64,000 nt of DNA. It comes from Streptomyces sp. NBC_01275. GTDB taxonomy: Bacteria; Actinomycetota; Actinomycetes; Streptomycetales; Streptomycetaceae. The stretch covers positions 2,542,001 to 2,606,000 of the forward strand of contig NZ_JAPEOZ010000001.1 of the NCBI RefSeq assembly GCF_026340655.1, given 5' to 3'. This document shows, in pieces, positions 44,167 to 53,506 of this stretch. Below the pieces are notes generated by a model, which made no database searches, was not told where the DNA came from, and saw nothing but the letters and a program-made list of their open reading frames with translations. Both the position numbers and the translations under genes were made by a program. Within the stretch, counting starts at the first letter, position 1; each line of letters starts with the position of its first letter.

Positions 44167-45309
44167 ATGAGCGTTCTGAACGAGGGGTCGGCGCGCGAAG
44201 GCGGCCAGGAGCCCGCCTTCACGGTCTCCCTGAACGGCAGCGGGGGCCCGCTGAAGGGCTGGGTCGTGGTCGACTCCCTGGTCGACTCGCTCGCCATGGG
44301 CGGCACCCGGATGACCTCCGACGTCACCGAGGCCGAGGTACGCGCCCTGGCCAGCGGCATGACGGACAAGCTCACCCTGGTCGGCCTGCCGATCGGCGGC
44401 GCCAAGGCGGGCATCCTCTCCGACGGCTCCGACCGCGAGAACACCCTGCGCACCTTCGGCCGTACCGTCGCCCCGCTGCTGCACGGCGGCATCCACCTGG
44501 GCTGCGACCTGGGCGTCACCCCGGCCGACCGGGCGGTGTTCTTCGCCGAGGCGGGCTACGACCCGCGCCGCAAGAACCGCGCCGTCGACATGCCGTACGA
44601 CTGGCGCACGTACTACGAGCCGCTGGTGGACTGCACCGGGCACGGGGTCGGCGTCGCCGCGGTCGCCGCGCTGGAGCGGCTGCACCGCGGGGGCGGTCCG
44701 CGCCGGGTCGTCGTCCAGGGCTTCGGCAGCGTCGGCCGGGCCGTGGCGCGGTTCATGGAGCGGCGCGGGCACCGGATCGTCGCGGTCGCCGACGTCCAGG
44801 GCACGATCAGCGCGGACCGGCTGCCGGTCGACGACCTGCTCGCGCTCACGGACGGCTTCGGCCGGATCGACCGGTCCCGGCTGCCGCAGGAGGTCACGGT
44901 CTCGGACGAGCCTGAGGCCTGGCTGGACGTCGACGCCGACGTGCTGGTGCTCGCGGCCAACCACAACGCCGTCAACTCCGACAACGTGCACCGGCTGCGC
45001 GCCCGCCTCGTGGTGGAGGGCGGCAACATCACCGTCAGCCCGGAGGCGAAGCTGAAGCTGGCCGTGGGCGGCGCGGTGCTGGTGCCGGACGTCGTCGCCA
45101 ACGTCGGCGGCGCCGCGGCCGCCGGGCTGGCGCTGGCCCGGGTCGTGCCGTTCGAACTGCCGGGCGACCAGCGCAAGAACTGGGTCTTCGACTGGGTGGG
45201 CGACCGCGTGCGGCGCAACACCCTGGACCTGCTGGAGATCGCCGCCGCCACCCCCCACGAGGACCCGCTGCCGGCCCTCATATCGGCACGCCGAAAGGAG
45301 CACCGATGA
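44167..45309 (+). CDS. Glu/Leu/Val/Phe dehydrogenase-family enzyme
   Basis: The 380-residue protein shows the ELFV dehydrogenase pattern: the two Lys regions MTDKLTLVGLPIGGAKAGIL (K68, K80), a catalytic-Asp loop in HLGCDLGVTPAD and a Rossmann domain VVVQGFGSVGRAVA. It would interconvert a 2-oxoacid and an amino acid with NAD(P)H and ammonia. Leu/Phe/Val- or Glu-type specificity cannot be told. It overlaps the AMP-ligase gene by 4 bases. Confidence 0.86.
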   Translation: MSVLNEGSAREGGQEPAFTVSLNGSGGPLKGWVVVDSLVDSLAMGGTRMTSDVTEAEVRALASGMTDKLTLVGLPIGGAKAGILSDGSDRENTLRTFGRTVAPLLHGGIHLGCDLGVTPADRAVFFAEAGYDPRRKNRAVDMPYDWRTYYEPLVDCTGHGVGVAAVAALERLHRGGGPRRVVVQGFGSVGRAVARFMERRGHRIVAVADVQGTISADRLPVDDLLALTDGFGRIDRSRLPQEVTVSDEPEAWLDVDADVLVLAANHNAVNSDNVHRLRARLVVEGGNITVSPEAKLKLAVGGAVLVPDVVANVGGAAAAGLALARVVPFELPGDQRKNWVFDWVGDRVRRNTLDLLEIAAATPHEDPLPALISARRKEHR

Positions 45310-47054
45310 CCGCTCCGACGACCGTTTCAGCAACCCTTTCCACACCTTCTGCGACGGTGCCCTCCACCACCTTCGCCACCAGCCCCGCGACCCTGGAGAC
45401 CGTCGCGATCACCAGTCCGCTGCCGCACGACCGGCCGACCCGGGAGGCGATGTACCGGCAGCGCGGCTGGTGGCGTGACGAGACGTTCCTCGACGATCTG
45501 CGCCGGCAGGCCCGGCTGCGCCCGCACAAGACCGCGGTGGCCGGCCGACGGCTCGCCCAGGCCCGCACCGACACCCTGGACTACTCCGAACTGGCCCGGG
45601 TCACCGACCGGTTCGCCGCGGGGCTGGTCGAACTGGGTGTGCGCCGCGGCGACTTCGTGGCCGTGCAGCTGCCCAACCGGTGGGAGATGGTGCCGCTGAT
45701 CTACGCGTGCATCCGGGTGGGCGCGGTGGTCTGCCCCATCTCGCCGATCTGCCCGGAGGACGAGCTGCGCCACCGGCTGGGGCTGACCGAGGCGCGGGTG
45801 TGCGTGACCGTGCCGGAGTGGGAGGGCACCCCGCTGGCCAAGATCGTCACCGGGCTGCGGGCCGAACTGCCCACGCTGGAGCATGTCGTGGTGGTCGACG
45901 GGCACGCCCCCGAGGGGGCGCTGGACTTCCATGACCACTTCGTGGCCGGCGCCTGGGAGGACGTACACGACGACGAGGCGCTGGCCGGTCTCGAACTGCG
46001 GCCCGACGAACCGTTCGTGGTGCTGTTCACCTCGGGCACCACGGGCGAGTCCAAGGGCGTGCTGCACAGCCAGAACACGGTCCACGCGGCGATCCGCGGC
46101 TACGCCGACACGTTCCTGCTCGACCACAGTCTGGTCGCCGTGGTCACCACCCCGCTGGTGCACTACTCGGGCTTCGCGCAGGGCATCCTCGCCAGCGTCA
46201 TGCTGGGCGGCACCATCGCCTTCCAGGACGTGCGCAGGAACGAAGCACTGCTGGACCTGGTGGAACGGTACGGCGGCACGCTGGTCTACGGGCCGCCGCC
46301 GACGCTCACCGACATCTCCGAGTCCCAGCGGCGCGATCCGCGGGACGTCAGCACGCTGCGGCACGTGGTGACCGGCTCGGCGCCGGTGCTCCAGCCGCTG
46401 GTGGACGAGCTCCGCGAGACGCTGGGGGCGCGCACCTACTCGCTGTGGGGGATGTCGGAGAACGGTCCGGTGACCATCACCCGGCTCGACTACAACCAGG
46501 ACTGGGCCGCGTACAGCAACGGTCGGCCGATCGACGCCATGGAGATCCGGATCGACAAGTGCCTCAACCCGACCGAGCGGGCTCCGGTGGGGCGGCTGCG
46601 GGTACGGGGGGCGTCGCAGGCGCTGACGTACTACAAGCGCGACGGAGTGTTCGCGGAGCAGATGATCGACGACGGCTGGTTCGACACGGGTGACGTGGCG
46701 CGGGACGACGGCCGGGGCGGCATCCGGGTGCTGTGCCGGGCCAAGGACGCCGTGATGCGGGACGGCATGGTCGTGCCCATGGCCGAGCTGGAGTCGATCA
46801 TCTGCCGGCATCCGCTGGTGTCCGAGGCCGCGCTGGTCGGGGCGTCCGGGCAGGTCTCCGACCCGATCCTCGCGGTGGTCGTGCCCACCGGCACGCAGAC
46901 GCCGTCCCTGGAGGAGCTGCGCGCGCATCTGCGCGCCGCCGACCTGGACGAACGGTTCCTCCCCGACCGCCTGGTGTGGGTCCCCGCCCTGCCCAAGACC
47001 CTGACGGGCAAGGTCCGCAAGGCGGAACTGCGGCAGCGGTTCGGCGACGCGTGA
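45306..47054 (+). CDS. AMP-dependent acyl/aryl ligase (ANL superfamily)
   Basis: The 582-residue protein has the ANL motifs: LFTSGTTGESKGV (P-loop-like A3), YSLWGMSENG (A5), WFDTGDVARDD (A7) and LPKTLTGKVRKAEL, which carries the catalytic Lys. It activates a carboxylic acid as an adenylate for CoA or another acceptor. The Ser/Thr-rich N-terminal 40 residues are extra. No carrier-protein domain is attached. Confidence 0.87.
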   Translation: MTAPTTVSATLSTPSATVPSTTFATSPATLETVAITSPLPHDRPTREAMYRQRGWWRDETFLDDLRRQARLRPHKTAVAGRRLAQARTDTLDYSELARVTDRFAAGLVELGVRRGDFVAVQLPNRWEMVPLIYACIRVGAVVCPISPICPEDELRHRLGLTEARVCVTVPEWEGTPLAKIVTGLRAELPTLEHVVVVDGHAPEGALDFHDHFVAGAWEDVHDDEALAGLELRPDEPFVVLFTSGTTGESKGVLHSQNTVHAAIRGYADTFLLDHSLVAVVTTPLVHYSGFAQGILASVMLGGTIAFQDVRRNEALLDLVERYGGTLVYGPPPTLTDISESQRRDPRDVSTLRHVVTGSAPVLQPLVDELRETLGARTYSLWGMSENGPVTITRLDYNQDWAAYSNGRPIDAMEIRIDKCLNPTERAPVGRLRVRGASQALTYYKRDGVFAEQMIDDGWFDTGDVARDDGRGGIRVLCRAKDAVMRDGMVVPMAELESIICRHPLVSEAALVGASGQVSDPILAVVVPTGTQTPSLEELRAHLRAADLDERFLPDRLVWVPALPKTLTGKVRKAELRQRFGDA

Positions 47055-47164
47055 GGCGATCGGCCGCGGCGGAGGGCTGACGCGGTGGGTGCGGGCCGGG
47101 ACGGGCGCCTCGGCCCGGCCCGCACCCTCCTTCCCGAACGCCGAGCAACAGGCGCCGAGCACCA

Positions 47165-47266
47165 GGTCACCGGTCACCGGTCACCGGTCACCAGGTGACT
47201 GGTCGCCAGGTCACAAGCCACAACGCACAAGCCACAAGCCACAAGCCACCACGTAACCACGTAACC
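47165..47266. repeat. Cluster of short tandem repeats in the gap before the aminotransferase
   Basis: Three kinds follow one another: GGTCACC/ACCGGTC (47165-47191), ACAAGCC (about 47213-47249) and ACGTAACC (47251-47266). They fill much of the 229-base gap between the AMP-ligase and the aminotransferase. The first kind is a chain of GGTCACCGGT-like palindromes. Confidence 0.75.
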
Positions 47267-47283
47267 AGTCAGGGGAGTCCGTC

Positions 47284-48573
47284 ATGTCTCAGTCCGCCTC
47301 GGTGACGATGTCGGCCACGCTCGCCGCCGACGAGGCGATCGCCCGGCGGCGGCAGGCCGGGGAGCAGGTCATCCCGATGACGAGCGGCGAGATCGGGCTG
47401 CCCGTGCTGCCGGTGCTGCGGGAACGGCTGGCCGCCGCCGCGGGCCTCAACTCCTACGGCCCGGTGGCCGGCAGCGCCCGGCTGAGGACGGCCGTCGCCG
47501 GGTACTGGCGGCGGCGCGGGCTGGACACCGAGCCGGGCCAGGTGGTGTGCGGCCCGGGCAGCAAACCCCTGCTGTTCGGGCTGCTGCTGGCCGTCGGCGG
47601 CGACGTCGTCGTCCCCGCGCCGAGCTGGGTCAGCTACGCGGCTCAGGCCAGGCTCGTCGGCTCCCGGCCGATCCCCGTTCCGGTGCCGCCCGGCCAGGGC
47701 GGCGTCCCGGATCCGGACCTGCTGCGCGAGGCGGTCGCCGCCGCCCGGGCCGCCGGCCAGGACCCCCGCACGGTCGTGGTCACCCTGCCGGACAACCCGA
47801 CCGGCGCGGTGGCGGAGCCCGACACGGTACGACGGCTGGGCGCGGCGGCGCGCGAGCTCGGGCTGGTCGTCGTGTCCGACGAGATCTACTGCGACCTCGT
47901 CCTGGACCCTCGGGTCCGGGCCGAGTCCCCCGCACTGCACGCCCCCGAGCGCACCGTGGTCACCACCGGGCTCACCAAGAACCTGGCGCTGGGCGGCTGG
48001 CGGCTCGGCGTCGCCCGGCTCCCCGACGGCGAGTCGGGCCGCGCCCTCGGCGAACGGCTCACCGGCATCGCCAGCCAGATCTGGTCCAGCGCCGCGGCGC
48101 CGGTGCAGGAGGCGGCGGCGTACGCCTTCGACGAGCCGCCGGAGGTGGTCGAGCACATCGCGGCCTGCCGCCGGCTGCACGGCGTGGTGGCCCGCGCGGT
48201 GGCCGCACGGTTCGCCGCGGCCGGCGCCCTGGTCGCTCCGGTCCGGGCGACCTGCTACGTCTACCCCGACTTCGAGCCGCTGCGGGCGCGGTTGGCCCAG
48301 GCCCACGGGGTGCGCACGGGCGCCGAACTCGCCGACCTGCTCCTGACCCGGCACGGAGTCGGACTGCTGCCCGGGAGCGCCTTCGGCGAGCCCACCGGCT
48401 CCCTGCGGCTACGGGCCGCCACCAGCAGGCTCTACGGCGACACGGACGAGCAGCGACACGCGGCCCTGGCCGCCGACGATCCCCGTGAACTCCCTTGGAT
48501 CCGGGCGTCTTTGGACCGCATCGCGGAGGCGCTGGCCGATCTGACCGGCGGGCGGGCCGCCACCCGCATCTGA
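47284..48573 (+). CDS. PLP-dependent aminotransferase, class I/II
   Basis: The 429-residue protein has the fold-type I marks: NSYGPVAGSARLR, DNPTGA (NPTG 171-174), VSDEIYCDL (D199) and TTGLTKNLALGGWRLG with PLP Lys K232 and R240. It is not a class III (LysJ/ArgD) enzyme, so it is unlikely to be the standard step on the AmCP-semialdehyde. Its substrate may be a released or 2-oxo intermediate. ATG 47284 is 6 bases after GGGGAG. Confidence 0.87.
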   Translation: MSQSASVTMSATLAADEAIARRRQAGEQVIPMTSGEIGLPVLPVLRERLAAAAGLNSYGPVAGSARLRTAVAGYWRRRGLDTEPGQVVCGPGSKPLLFGLLLAVGGDVVVPAPSWVSYAAQARLVGSRPIPVPVPPGQGGVPDPDLLREAVAAARAAGQDPRTVVVTLPDNPTGAVAEPDTVRRLGAAARELGLVVVSDEIYCDLVLDPRVRAESPALHAPERTVVTTGLTKNLALGGWRLGVARLPDGESGRALGERLTGIASQIWSSAAAPVQEAAAYAFDEPPEVVEHIAACRRLHGVVARAVAARFAAAGALVAPVRATCYVYPDFEPLRARLAQAHGVRTGAELADLLLTRHGVGLLPGSAFGEPTGSLRLRAATSRLYGDTDEQRHAALAADDPRELPWIRASLDRIAEALADLTGGRAATRI

Positions 48574-48618
48574 CACATCGTCAACTTCTCCTCAACTGCC
48601 CTTAGGAGGGCTGTCATC

Positions 48619-49509
48619 ATGTCCATCCTGTTCGAGAGCGAGTACCGGGGCGAGCGGCACGTCGGCTTCGGCAAGCCGGCCGCCGGCGACAGCGTGACCC
48701 TGTACAAGGTCGCGGAGGACCGGCTGCGCACGGAGTTCGCCGCGGGCGGCGACCCGGAGCAGATCGTCGCGACCGTCGTCGCCGGCGCCGAGAGCGTCAC
48801 GGTCGCGGCCGACGACCCCGAGCTGCGCCTCCTCCCGCCGCTGCTCCCCACCGCCACCGGAGACTCGCTGGTGAGCGGCTTCATGCGGACGCACCGGTCG
48901 AAGTTCGAGACCGAGCCCCAGGAGGGCGAGGAGTTCGTCCCGCCGAACTGGTTCTTCAAGGGCCTGGGCAACTGGCTCCGGCTGCCCGGCGAGACCCTCG
49001 TCGTCCCGTCGAAGCCGGTCGCGCTGATCGAGGAGCCCGAGGTGGCGCTCGTCTACGTCAACGACGAGGAGGGCGCCCCGCACTACGCCGGCTACACCTT
49101 CGGCAACGACCTGTGCGACATCGGCCTGCATCTCGAGAACCCGGGCTGGAACCCGTACTGCAAGCTCTGCGACACCGCTCTCACACCGTGGCTCTTCCTC
49201 GGGGAGCCGCCGACGACCGTGACCGGCCGGGTCACCGTCGAGCGGGACGGCGCCACCGCCTGGGAGGGCGGCTTCGACTGCGGCGAGGACTCCCTGTACT
49301 TCAAGGTCCGCGACATGGCCGACCATCTGTTCTCGTTCCCCGCGGTGCGCCGGCCCGGGCTGGTGAACTACGTGCTGCTCGGCGCCGACCGGGCGAGCTT
49401 CCACGACGGTTTCCGGATCGCGGACGGCGACCGGGTCACGATCGACGTGAAGAGCCACGACGTGGTCTTCTCCAACGACATCCGGTTCGGCGGCTCGGTC
49501 ACGTCATGA
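48619..49509 (+). CDS. Fumarylacetoacetate-hydrolase-family enzyme (AraD1/GguC-like)
   Basis: The 296-residue protein has FAH-fold signs: VPSKPVALIEEPEVALVYVNDEEGAPHYAGYTFGNDLCDIGLHLENPG, which fits the metal-binding E-x-E...D and GYTxGND motif. Members hydrolyse C-C bonds, hydrate ketopentenoates or dehydrate sugar acids. Substrate is not evident. AGGAGGGC precedes the start, and its stop overlaps the reductase start by 4 bases, so the two are coupled. Confidence 0.8.
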   Translation: MSILFESEYRGERHVGFGKPAAGDSVTLYKVAEDRLRTEFAAGGDPEQIVATVVAGAESVTVAADDPELRLLPPLLPTATGDSLVSGFMRTHRSKFETEPQEGEEFVPPNWFFKGLGNWLRLPGETLVVPSKPVALIEEPEVALVYVNDEEGAPHYAGYTFGNDLCDIGLHLENPGWNPYCKLCDTALTPWLFLGEPPTTVTGRVTVERDGATAWEGGFDCGEDSLYFKVRDMADHLFSFPAVRRPGLVNYVLLGADRASFHDGFRIADGDRVTIDVKSHDVVFSNDIRFGGSVTS

Positions 49510-50492
49510 GCGGGGCCTCTCAGGAGCCGTTCGACCTGCTGGTGCACCGGATGACCTGGGAGGCGACGGACGTCCTCTCCGTCGACCTGGTGCATCCGCA
49601 GGGCAAGCCGTTGCCGGCCTGGACCCCCGGGGCGCACATCGACCTGCACCTCGACGGGCTGGTACGCCAGTACAGCCTGTGCGGCGACCCGGCCGACCCC
49701 GCCCGCTACCGGGTGGCGGTGCTCAACGACCCTGCCTCGCGCGGCGGTTCGGCGTATGTGCACCGCGCGCTGCGGCCCGGCGCGAGCGTCACCGTGCGCG
49801 GACCGCGCAACCACTTCGAGCTGGCCGACGCCGGGGCCTACGTCTTCGTCGCGGGCGGCATCGGCGTCACCCCGCTGCTCACCCAGGCCCGTGAGGCCGG
49901 GGAGCGCGGGCGGCCCTGGGAGTTCTGGTACGCGGGCCGCAGCCGTGCCTCGATGGCCTTCGGCGAAGAACTCGGCCAACTCGCGGCCGCGGACCGCACG
50001 GTGACGCTCCATCCGAAGGACGAGCACGGGCGGCTGGACCTCGACCGGGTGCTGACCCGGGTCCCGGCCGACGCGTTGGTCTACTGCTGCGGCCCGGAGC
50101 GGCTGACCTCGGCCGTGCGGGCCGGATGCGCGGCGCTCGGCCTCCTGGACCGGCTGCGCGTCGAGCACTTCGCCGCCGCCCCGGCCGACGGCAACGGCGC
50201 CGACGGCGAGGGCGCGGGCGAGGAGCGGGCCTTCGAGGTGGAGTGCGTCCGCTCCGGCGTCACCGTCACGGTGGGCCCGGACGAGGCGATCGTCGACGCC
50301 CTGGAGAACGTGGGCGTCCTGGTCGACGCGTCCTGCCGCGACGGCGTCTGCGGGACCTGCGAGGTCCCGGTGCTCGAAGGCGAGTTGGACCACCGGGACA
50401 TGGTCCTCAGCGACGCCGAGCGGGCGGCCGGCGACACCGTGCTCGTCTGCGTCTCGCGCTGCCGCTCGCAGCGCCTCGTGCTCGACCTCTGA
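49506..50492 (+). CDS. Phthalate-dioxygenase-reductase-type flavin/2Fe-2S oxidoreductase (VanB-like)
   Basis: The 328-residue protein has an FMN-binding RQYSLCGDP, a NAD-binding VAGGIGVTPLL, and a C-terminal plant-type ferredoxin with C277, C282, C285 and C315 (C-x4-C-x2-C-x29-C). Such proteins pass electrons to Rieske oxygenases or P450s. No Rieske oxygenase lies here, so the P450 at 54778 is a candidate partner. ATG 49506 overlaps the FAH gene. Confidence 0.88.
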   Translation: MSGASQEPFDLLVHRMTWEATDVLSVDLVHPQGKPLPAWTPGAHIDLHLDGLVRQYSLCGDPADPARYRVAVLNDPASRGGSAYVHRALRPGASVTVRGPRNHFELADAGAYVFVAGGIGVTPLLTQAREAGERGRPWEFWYAGRSRASMAFGEELGQLAAADRTVTLHPKDEHGRLDLDRVLTRVPADALVYCCGPERLTSAVRAGCAALGLLDRLRVEHFAAAPADGNGADGEGAGEERAFEVECVRSGVTVTVGPDEAIVDALENVGVLVDASCRDGVCGTCEVPVLEGELDHRDMVLSDAERAAGDTVLVCVSRCRSQRLVLDL

Positions 50493-50538
50493 CCCCGGCC
50501 GGCCCGCACCCGGCGACCCTCTCAAGGAGTGACAGTCC

Positions 50539-51849
50539 ATGAGCACCGAACAGTTCACCGGCCGGGCCGTGCCCGGTCCGCCGACCGCCGTGTCCCCCAC
50601 GGCGACCGGCCCGCACAGTACGTCCGACCCGGGCGGTACGACCGGCGGCGCACCGCCCTCCGGCGGGGCCGGCGGGGCAGCCGGGGCCGTGAAATCGCCT
50701 GTCCTGGCGTCCCGGCTGCCCACCCTCACCGGGCTGCGCGCGCCGGTGGCCCTGGCCGTGTTCCTCTTCCACGCGTCGCTGCTGTTCCCCAGCATCCGGC
50801 TGCTCGCCGACGACTCGACGGCCGAGGGCTTCTACCGGGCCGTCGCGCAGGTCGGCGGTCTGACCATGCCGTTCTGGTTCGCGCTCAGCGGCTTCATCCT
50901 GGTCTGGTCGCACCGCGGGAACCCCTCGCCGACGACCTGGTGGCGCCGGCGCTACGTCAAGATCGTGCCGCCGTACATCGTCGGGTGGATCCTGGCCCGG
51001 GTGCTGGTCGAGGGCGCCGACGGCTCCCACACCACCCTGACGCAGGACTTCCTGAGTTTCTTCATGCTCCAGTCGTGGGTGCCGGACGTGCCCACCAACT
51101 TCTCGGTGAACAACGTGGGTTGGTCGCTGTCCACCGAGGCGTTCTTCTATCTCGCGTTCCCGGCGATGTATCCGGTGCTGCGGCGCATCCCGGCGGCCCG
51201 GCTCAAGTACTGGATCGGCGGGGTCGTCCTGGCGATCTGCGCGGTGCCGCTGCTCACCTACGCGGTCATACCGGTCGGCACGGCCGTGGTGCCCAACGAG
51301 CCCGCGCACTCGGCCAACTACTTCTGGTTCGCGTACATCTTCCCGCCCGCCCGGCTGCTGGACTTCGTGCTGGGCATGCTGGTGGCGCGGGCGGTGATGC
51401 TGGGGCGCTGGCGCAACCTCGGCCTGGCGGGCTCGGGGGCGCTGCTCGCGGTGTCGTACGTCGTGGCGCTGAACGTGCCGATGCTGTGGGGCATCCGGGT
51501 CGCCTGTCTGCTGCCGGCCGTGATGGTCATCGCGGCGGGGGCCATGGCGGACAGCCAGGGCACGTCCAGCCTGTTCCGCAACCGTTTCCTGGTCTGGTTC
51601 GGCGACATCTCCTTCGCCTTCTATCTGGTGCACTTCACGATCCTGGAGTACACCCGCGAGCTGCTCGGCGACCGGCTCTTCTCCACCCCCGCGACGATCG
51701 GTCTGCTGGCCGCGCAGTTCGCCGTGTCGACCCTGCTGGCCTGGGCGCTGTACGCCTGCGTCGAGCGTCCGGTCACCCGGAGGTGGTCCCGCTCGCGCCG
51801 GGCCCGCGCCGGGAGTGCGTCGGCGACCCCCACCCCCGCCCGCATGTGA
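50539..51849 (+). CDS. Membrane acyltransferase, acyltransferase-3 family
   Basis: The 436-residue protein has a disordered Pro/Gly/Thr N-terminus (1-55) and about ten helices with AT3 marks: RLPTLTGLRAPVALAVFLFHASLLF (R and His of the active-site region), FALSGFILVW and WSLSTEAFFYLAFP. These proteins move acyl groups to sugars, lipids or natural products at the membrane. It lies at the end of the AmCP run and before an exporter, so it may acylate the product. Confidence 0.85.
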   Translation: MSTEQFTGRAVPGPPTAVSPTATGPHSTSDPGGTTGGAPPSGGAGGAAGAVKSPVLASRLPTLTGLRAPVALAVFLFHASLLFPSIRLLADDSTAEGFYRAVAQVGGLTMPFWFALSGFILVWSHRGNPSPTTWWRRRYVKIVPPYIVGWILARVLVEGADGSHTTLTQDFLSFFMLQSWVPDVPTNFSVNNVGWSLSTEAFFYLAFPAMYPVLRRIPAARLKYWIGGVVLAICAVPLLTYAVIPVGTAVVPNEPAHSANYFWFAYIFPPARLLDFVLGMLVARAVMLGRWRNLGLAGSGALLAVSYVVALNVPMLWGIRVACLLPAVMVIAAGAMADSQGTSSLFRNRFLVWFGDISFAFYLVHFTILEYTRELLGDRLFSTPATIGLLAAQFAVSTLLAWALYACVERPVTRRWSRSRRARAGSASATPTPARM

Positions 51850-51921
51850 CTCAGGTCACACGGACAGATGGAAGGGGAGCCCACTCCGGCCCAGTTGGAC
51901 TCCGGCGCACACCATTGGAAA

Positions 51922-51938
51922 GCTGACGGACCGTCAGC
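51922..51938. promoter_or_regulatory. Inverted repeat before the MFS exporter, probable MarR operator
   Basis: GCTGACG-GAC-CGTCAGC is a perfect 7+7 palindrome with 3-base spacer, 17-33 bases before the exporter start. A MarR gene follows the exporter. Confidence 0.6.
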
Positions 51939-51954
51939 CCTGGAGGAGGGTCTC

Positions 51955-53415
51955 GTGACCACTGCAACACCGGCCAAGAACGCCGGACTCGTAATGTTTC
52001 TACTGGCCTTTTCCCAGGTCATCATCTCCGTCGACTACAACATCGTGTACGTCGCGCTGCCCGACATCGGCGAGGCGCTGGGCTTCTCCGCCCAGTCCCT
52101 CCAGTGGGTCGTCTCGGCGTACGCCGTCTCCTTCGGCGGTCTGCTGCTGTTCGGAGGGCGCGCGGTCGACCGGCTCGGGGCCCGCCGGCTGTTCATCACC
52201 GGCCTGGTCTTCTACGCCGCCTCCTCCCTGGTCGGCGGACTCGCCACCGGCCAGGCCGTGCTGATCGGGGCGCGGCTGGTGCAGGGCATGGGCGGCGCGC
52301 TGCTCTTCCCGGCCGTGCTGGCCCTGATCGCGACCTCCTTCGAGGGGCAGCAGCGCACCAAGGCGTTCGCCGTGTGGGGCGCGGCCGGTTCGCTGGGGCT
52401 CGCGGCCGGGGCACTGCTCGGCGGCGTGCTGACCGACCTGGCCTCGTGGCGCTGGGTGTTCTTCATCAACATCCCGCTCGCCCTGGTCATCCTGATCCCG
52501 GCCCCGAGGGCGGTGCGCCCCGACGGCCCCGCGAACACCTCCGGCGGCTTCGACGTGCCGGCCGCGCTGCTGGCCACCGTCGGCGTCTCCGCGATCGTGA
52601 CCGGCCTGGTCACCGGTCCCGACCACGGCTGGGAGGCCACGCTCCCGGCCTCCGCGCTGGCTCTGGGCGTGGTCCTGCTGATCGCCTTCTTCGTCACCGA
52701 GGCGAAGACCCGCAACCCGCTGATGCCGCTGCGGCTGCTGCGCAACCGCCCGCTGGTCGTGGCCATGGCCGTGCTGCTGGTCTTCCAGACCGCTCTCGCA
52801 GGCGCCTACTACGTGTTCACGACGTATGTGCAGCCCGTCCTCGGCTACTCGCCGATCCAGGCGGGTCTGGCGTTCCTGCCGCTGACGCTGTTCTCCATCA
52901 TCGGCTCCGGGCAGCTGGCGCCGAAGCTCATGGAGCGCTTCGGCCCCCGCATCACGCTGTGCCTCGGCATGGTCGTGAACGGCATCGGCATCGGTCTGAC
53001 CGTCGTGGTCATGACCACCGGAGGGTCCTTCTGGGCGCTGCTGCCGGGTTCGTTCGTCTGGGGCGTGGGCGGCGGACTGGTCTTCGTGTCGGTGTTCGCC
53101 ACCGCGGGCTCCGGCGTCGACGCGGAGGAGCAGGGCGTGGCCAGCGCCATGGCCTCCACGGCCCAGCAGGTGGGCGGCGCGGTGGGACTCGCCGTCCTGG
53201 TCGCGATCGCCAACTCCACCTTCAGCGGCTCCTACGCCGACGCCGACCCGGCGGACATCGTCGAGGGCCTGCGCCTGGCCGGCCTGATCGGCGCCGGTCT
53301 GCTGGTCCTCGGCGGCCTGCTCGCCCTGGCCATCAAGAAGCAGCCGGCGGTCACCTCCGCCGCGTCCGCCCCCGAGACCCGGTCCGAGCCGGAGAGCGAA
53401 CGCGTCCTCGGCTGA
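51955..53415 (+). CDS. MFS drug exporter (DHA2/EmrB-QacA type)
   Basis: The 486-residue protein has about 14 helices, DHA2-type IISVDYNIVYVALPDIGEALGFS and a FGGRAVDRLGARR loop motif. GTG 51955 is 10 bases after GGAGGAGG. A palindrome in front and a MarR gene 92 bases after it suggest inducible efflux and self-protection for the product. Confidence 0.87.
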   Translation: MTTATPAKNAGLVMFLLAFSQVIISVDYNIVYVALPDIGEALGFSAQSLQWVVSAYAVSFGGLLLFGGRAVDRLGARRLFITGLVFYAASSLVGGLATGQAVLIGARLVQGMGGALLFPAVLALIATSFEGQQRTKAFAVWGAAGSLGLAAGALLGGVLTDLASWRWVFFINIPLALVILIPAPRAVRPDGPANTSGGFDVPAALLATVGVSAIVTGLVTGPDHGWEATLPASALALGVVLLIAFFVTEAKTRNPLMPLRLLRNRPLVVAMAVLLVFQTALAGAYYVFTTYVQPVLGYSPIQAGLAFLPLTLFSIIGSGQLAPKLMERFGPRITLCLGMVVNGIGIGLTVVVMTTGGSFWALLPGSFVWGVGGGLVFVSVFATAGSGVDAEEQGVASAMASTAQQVGGAVGLAVLVAIANSTFSGSYADADPADIVEGLRLAGLIGAGLLVLGGLLALAIKKQPAVTSAASAPETRSEPESERVLG

Positions 53416-53506
53416 TCCGACGCGACAGGGCGCCGGCCCCGTTCCCGACCACATGTCATTCCCCTTCCGATCCCCCGTCCGATTCCGATTCCGAGGAGCA
53501 GCGTCC

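Noticed and set aside
47284..48573. LysJ/ArgD-type aminotransferase for the AmCP-bound semialdehyde
   Set aside because: The motifs (NPTG, SDEIY, TK...GGWR) are class I/II, not the class III pattern of LysJ/ArgD.
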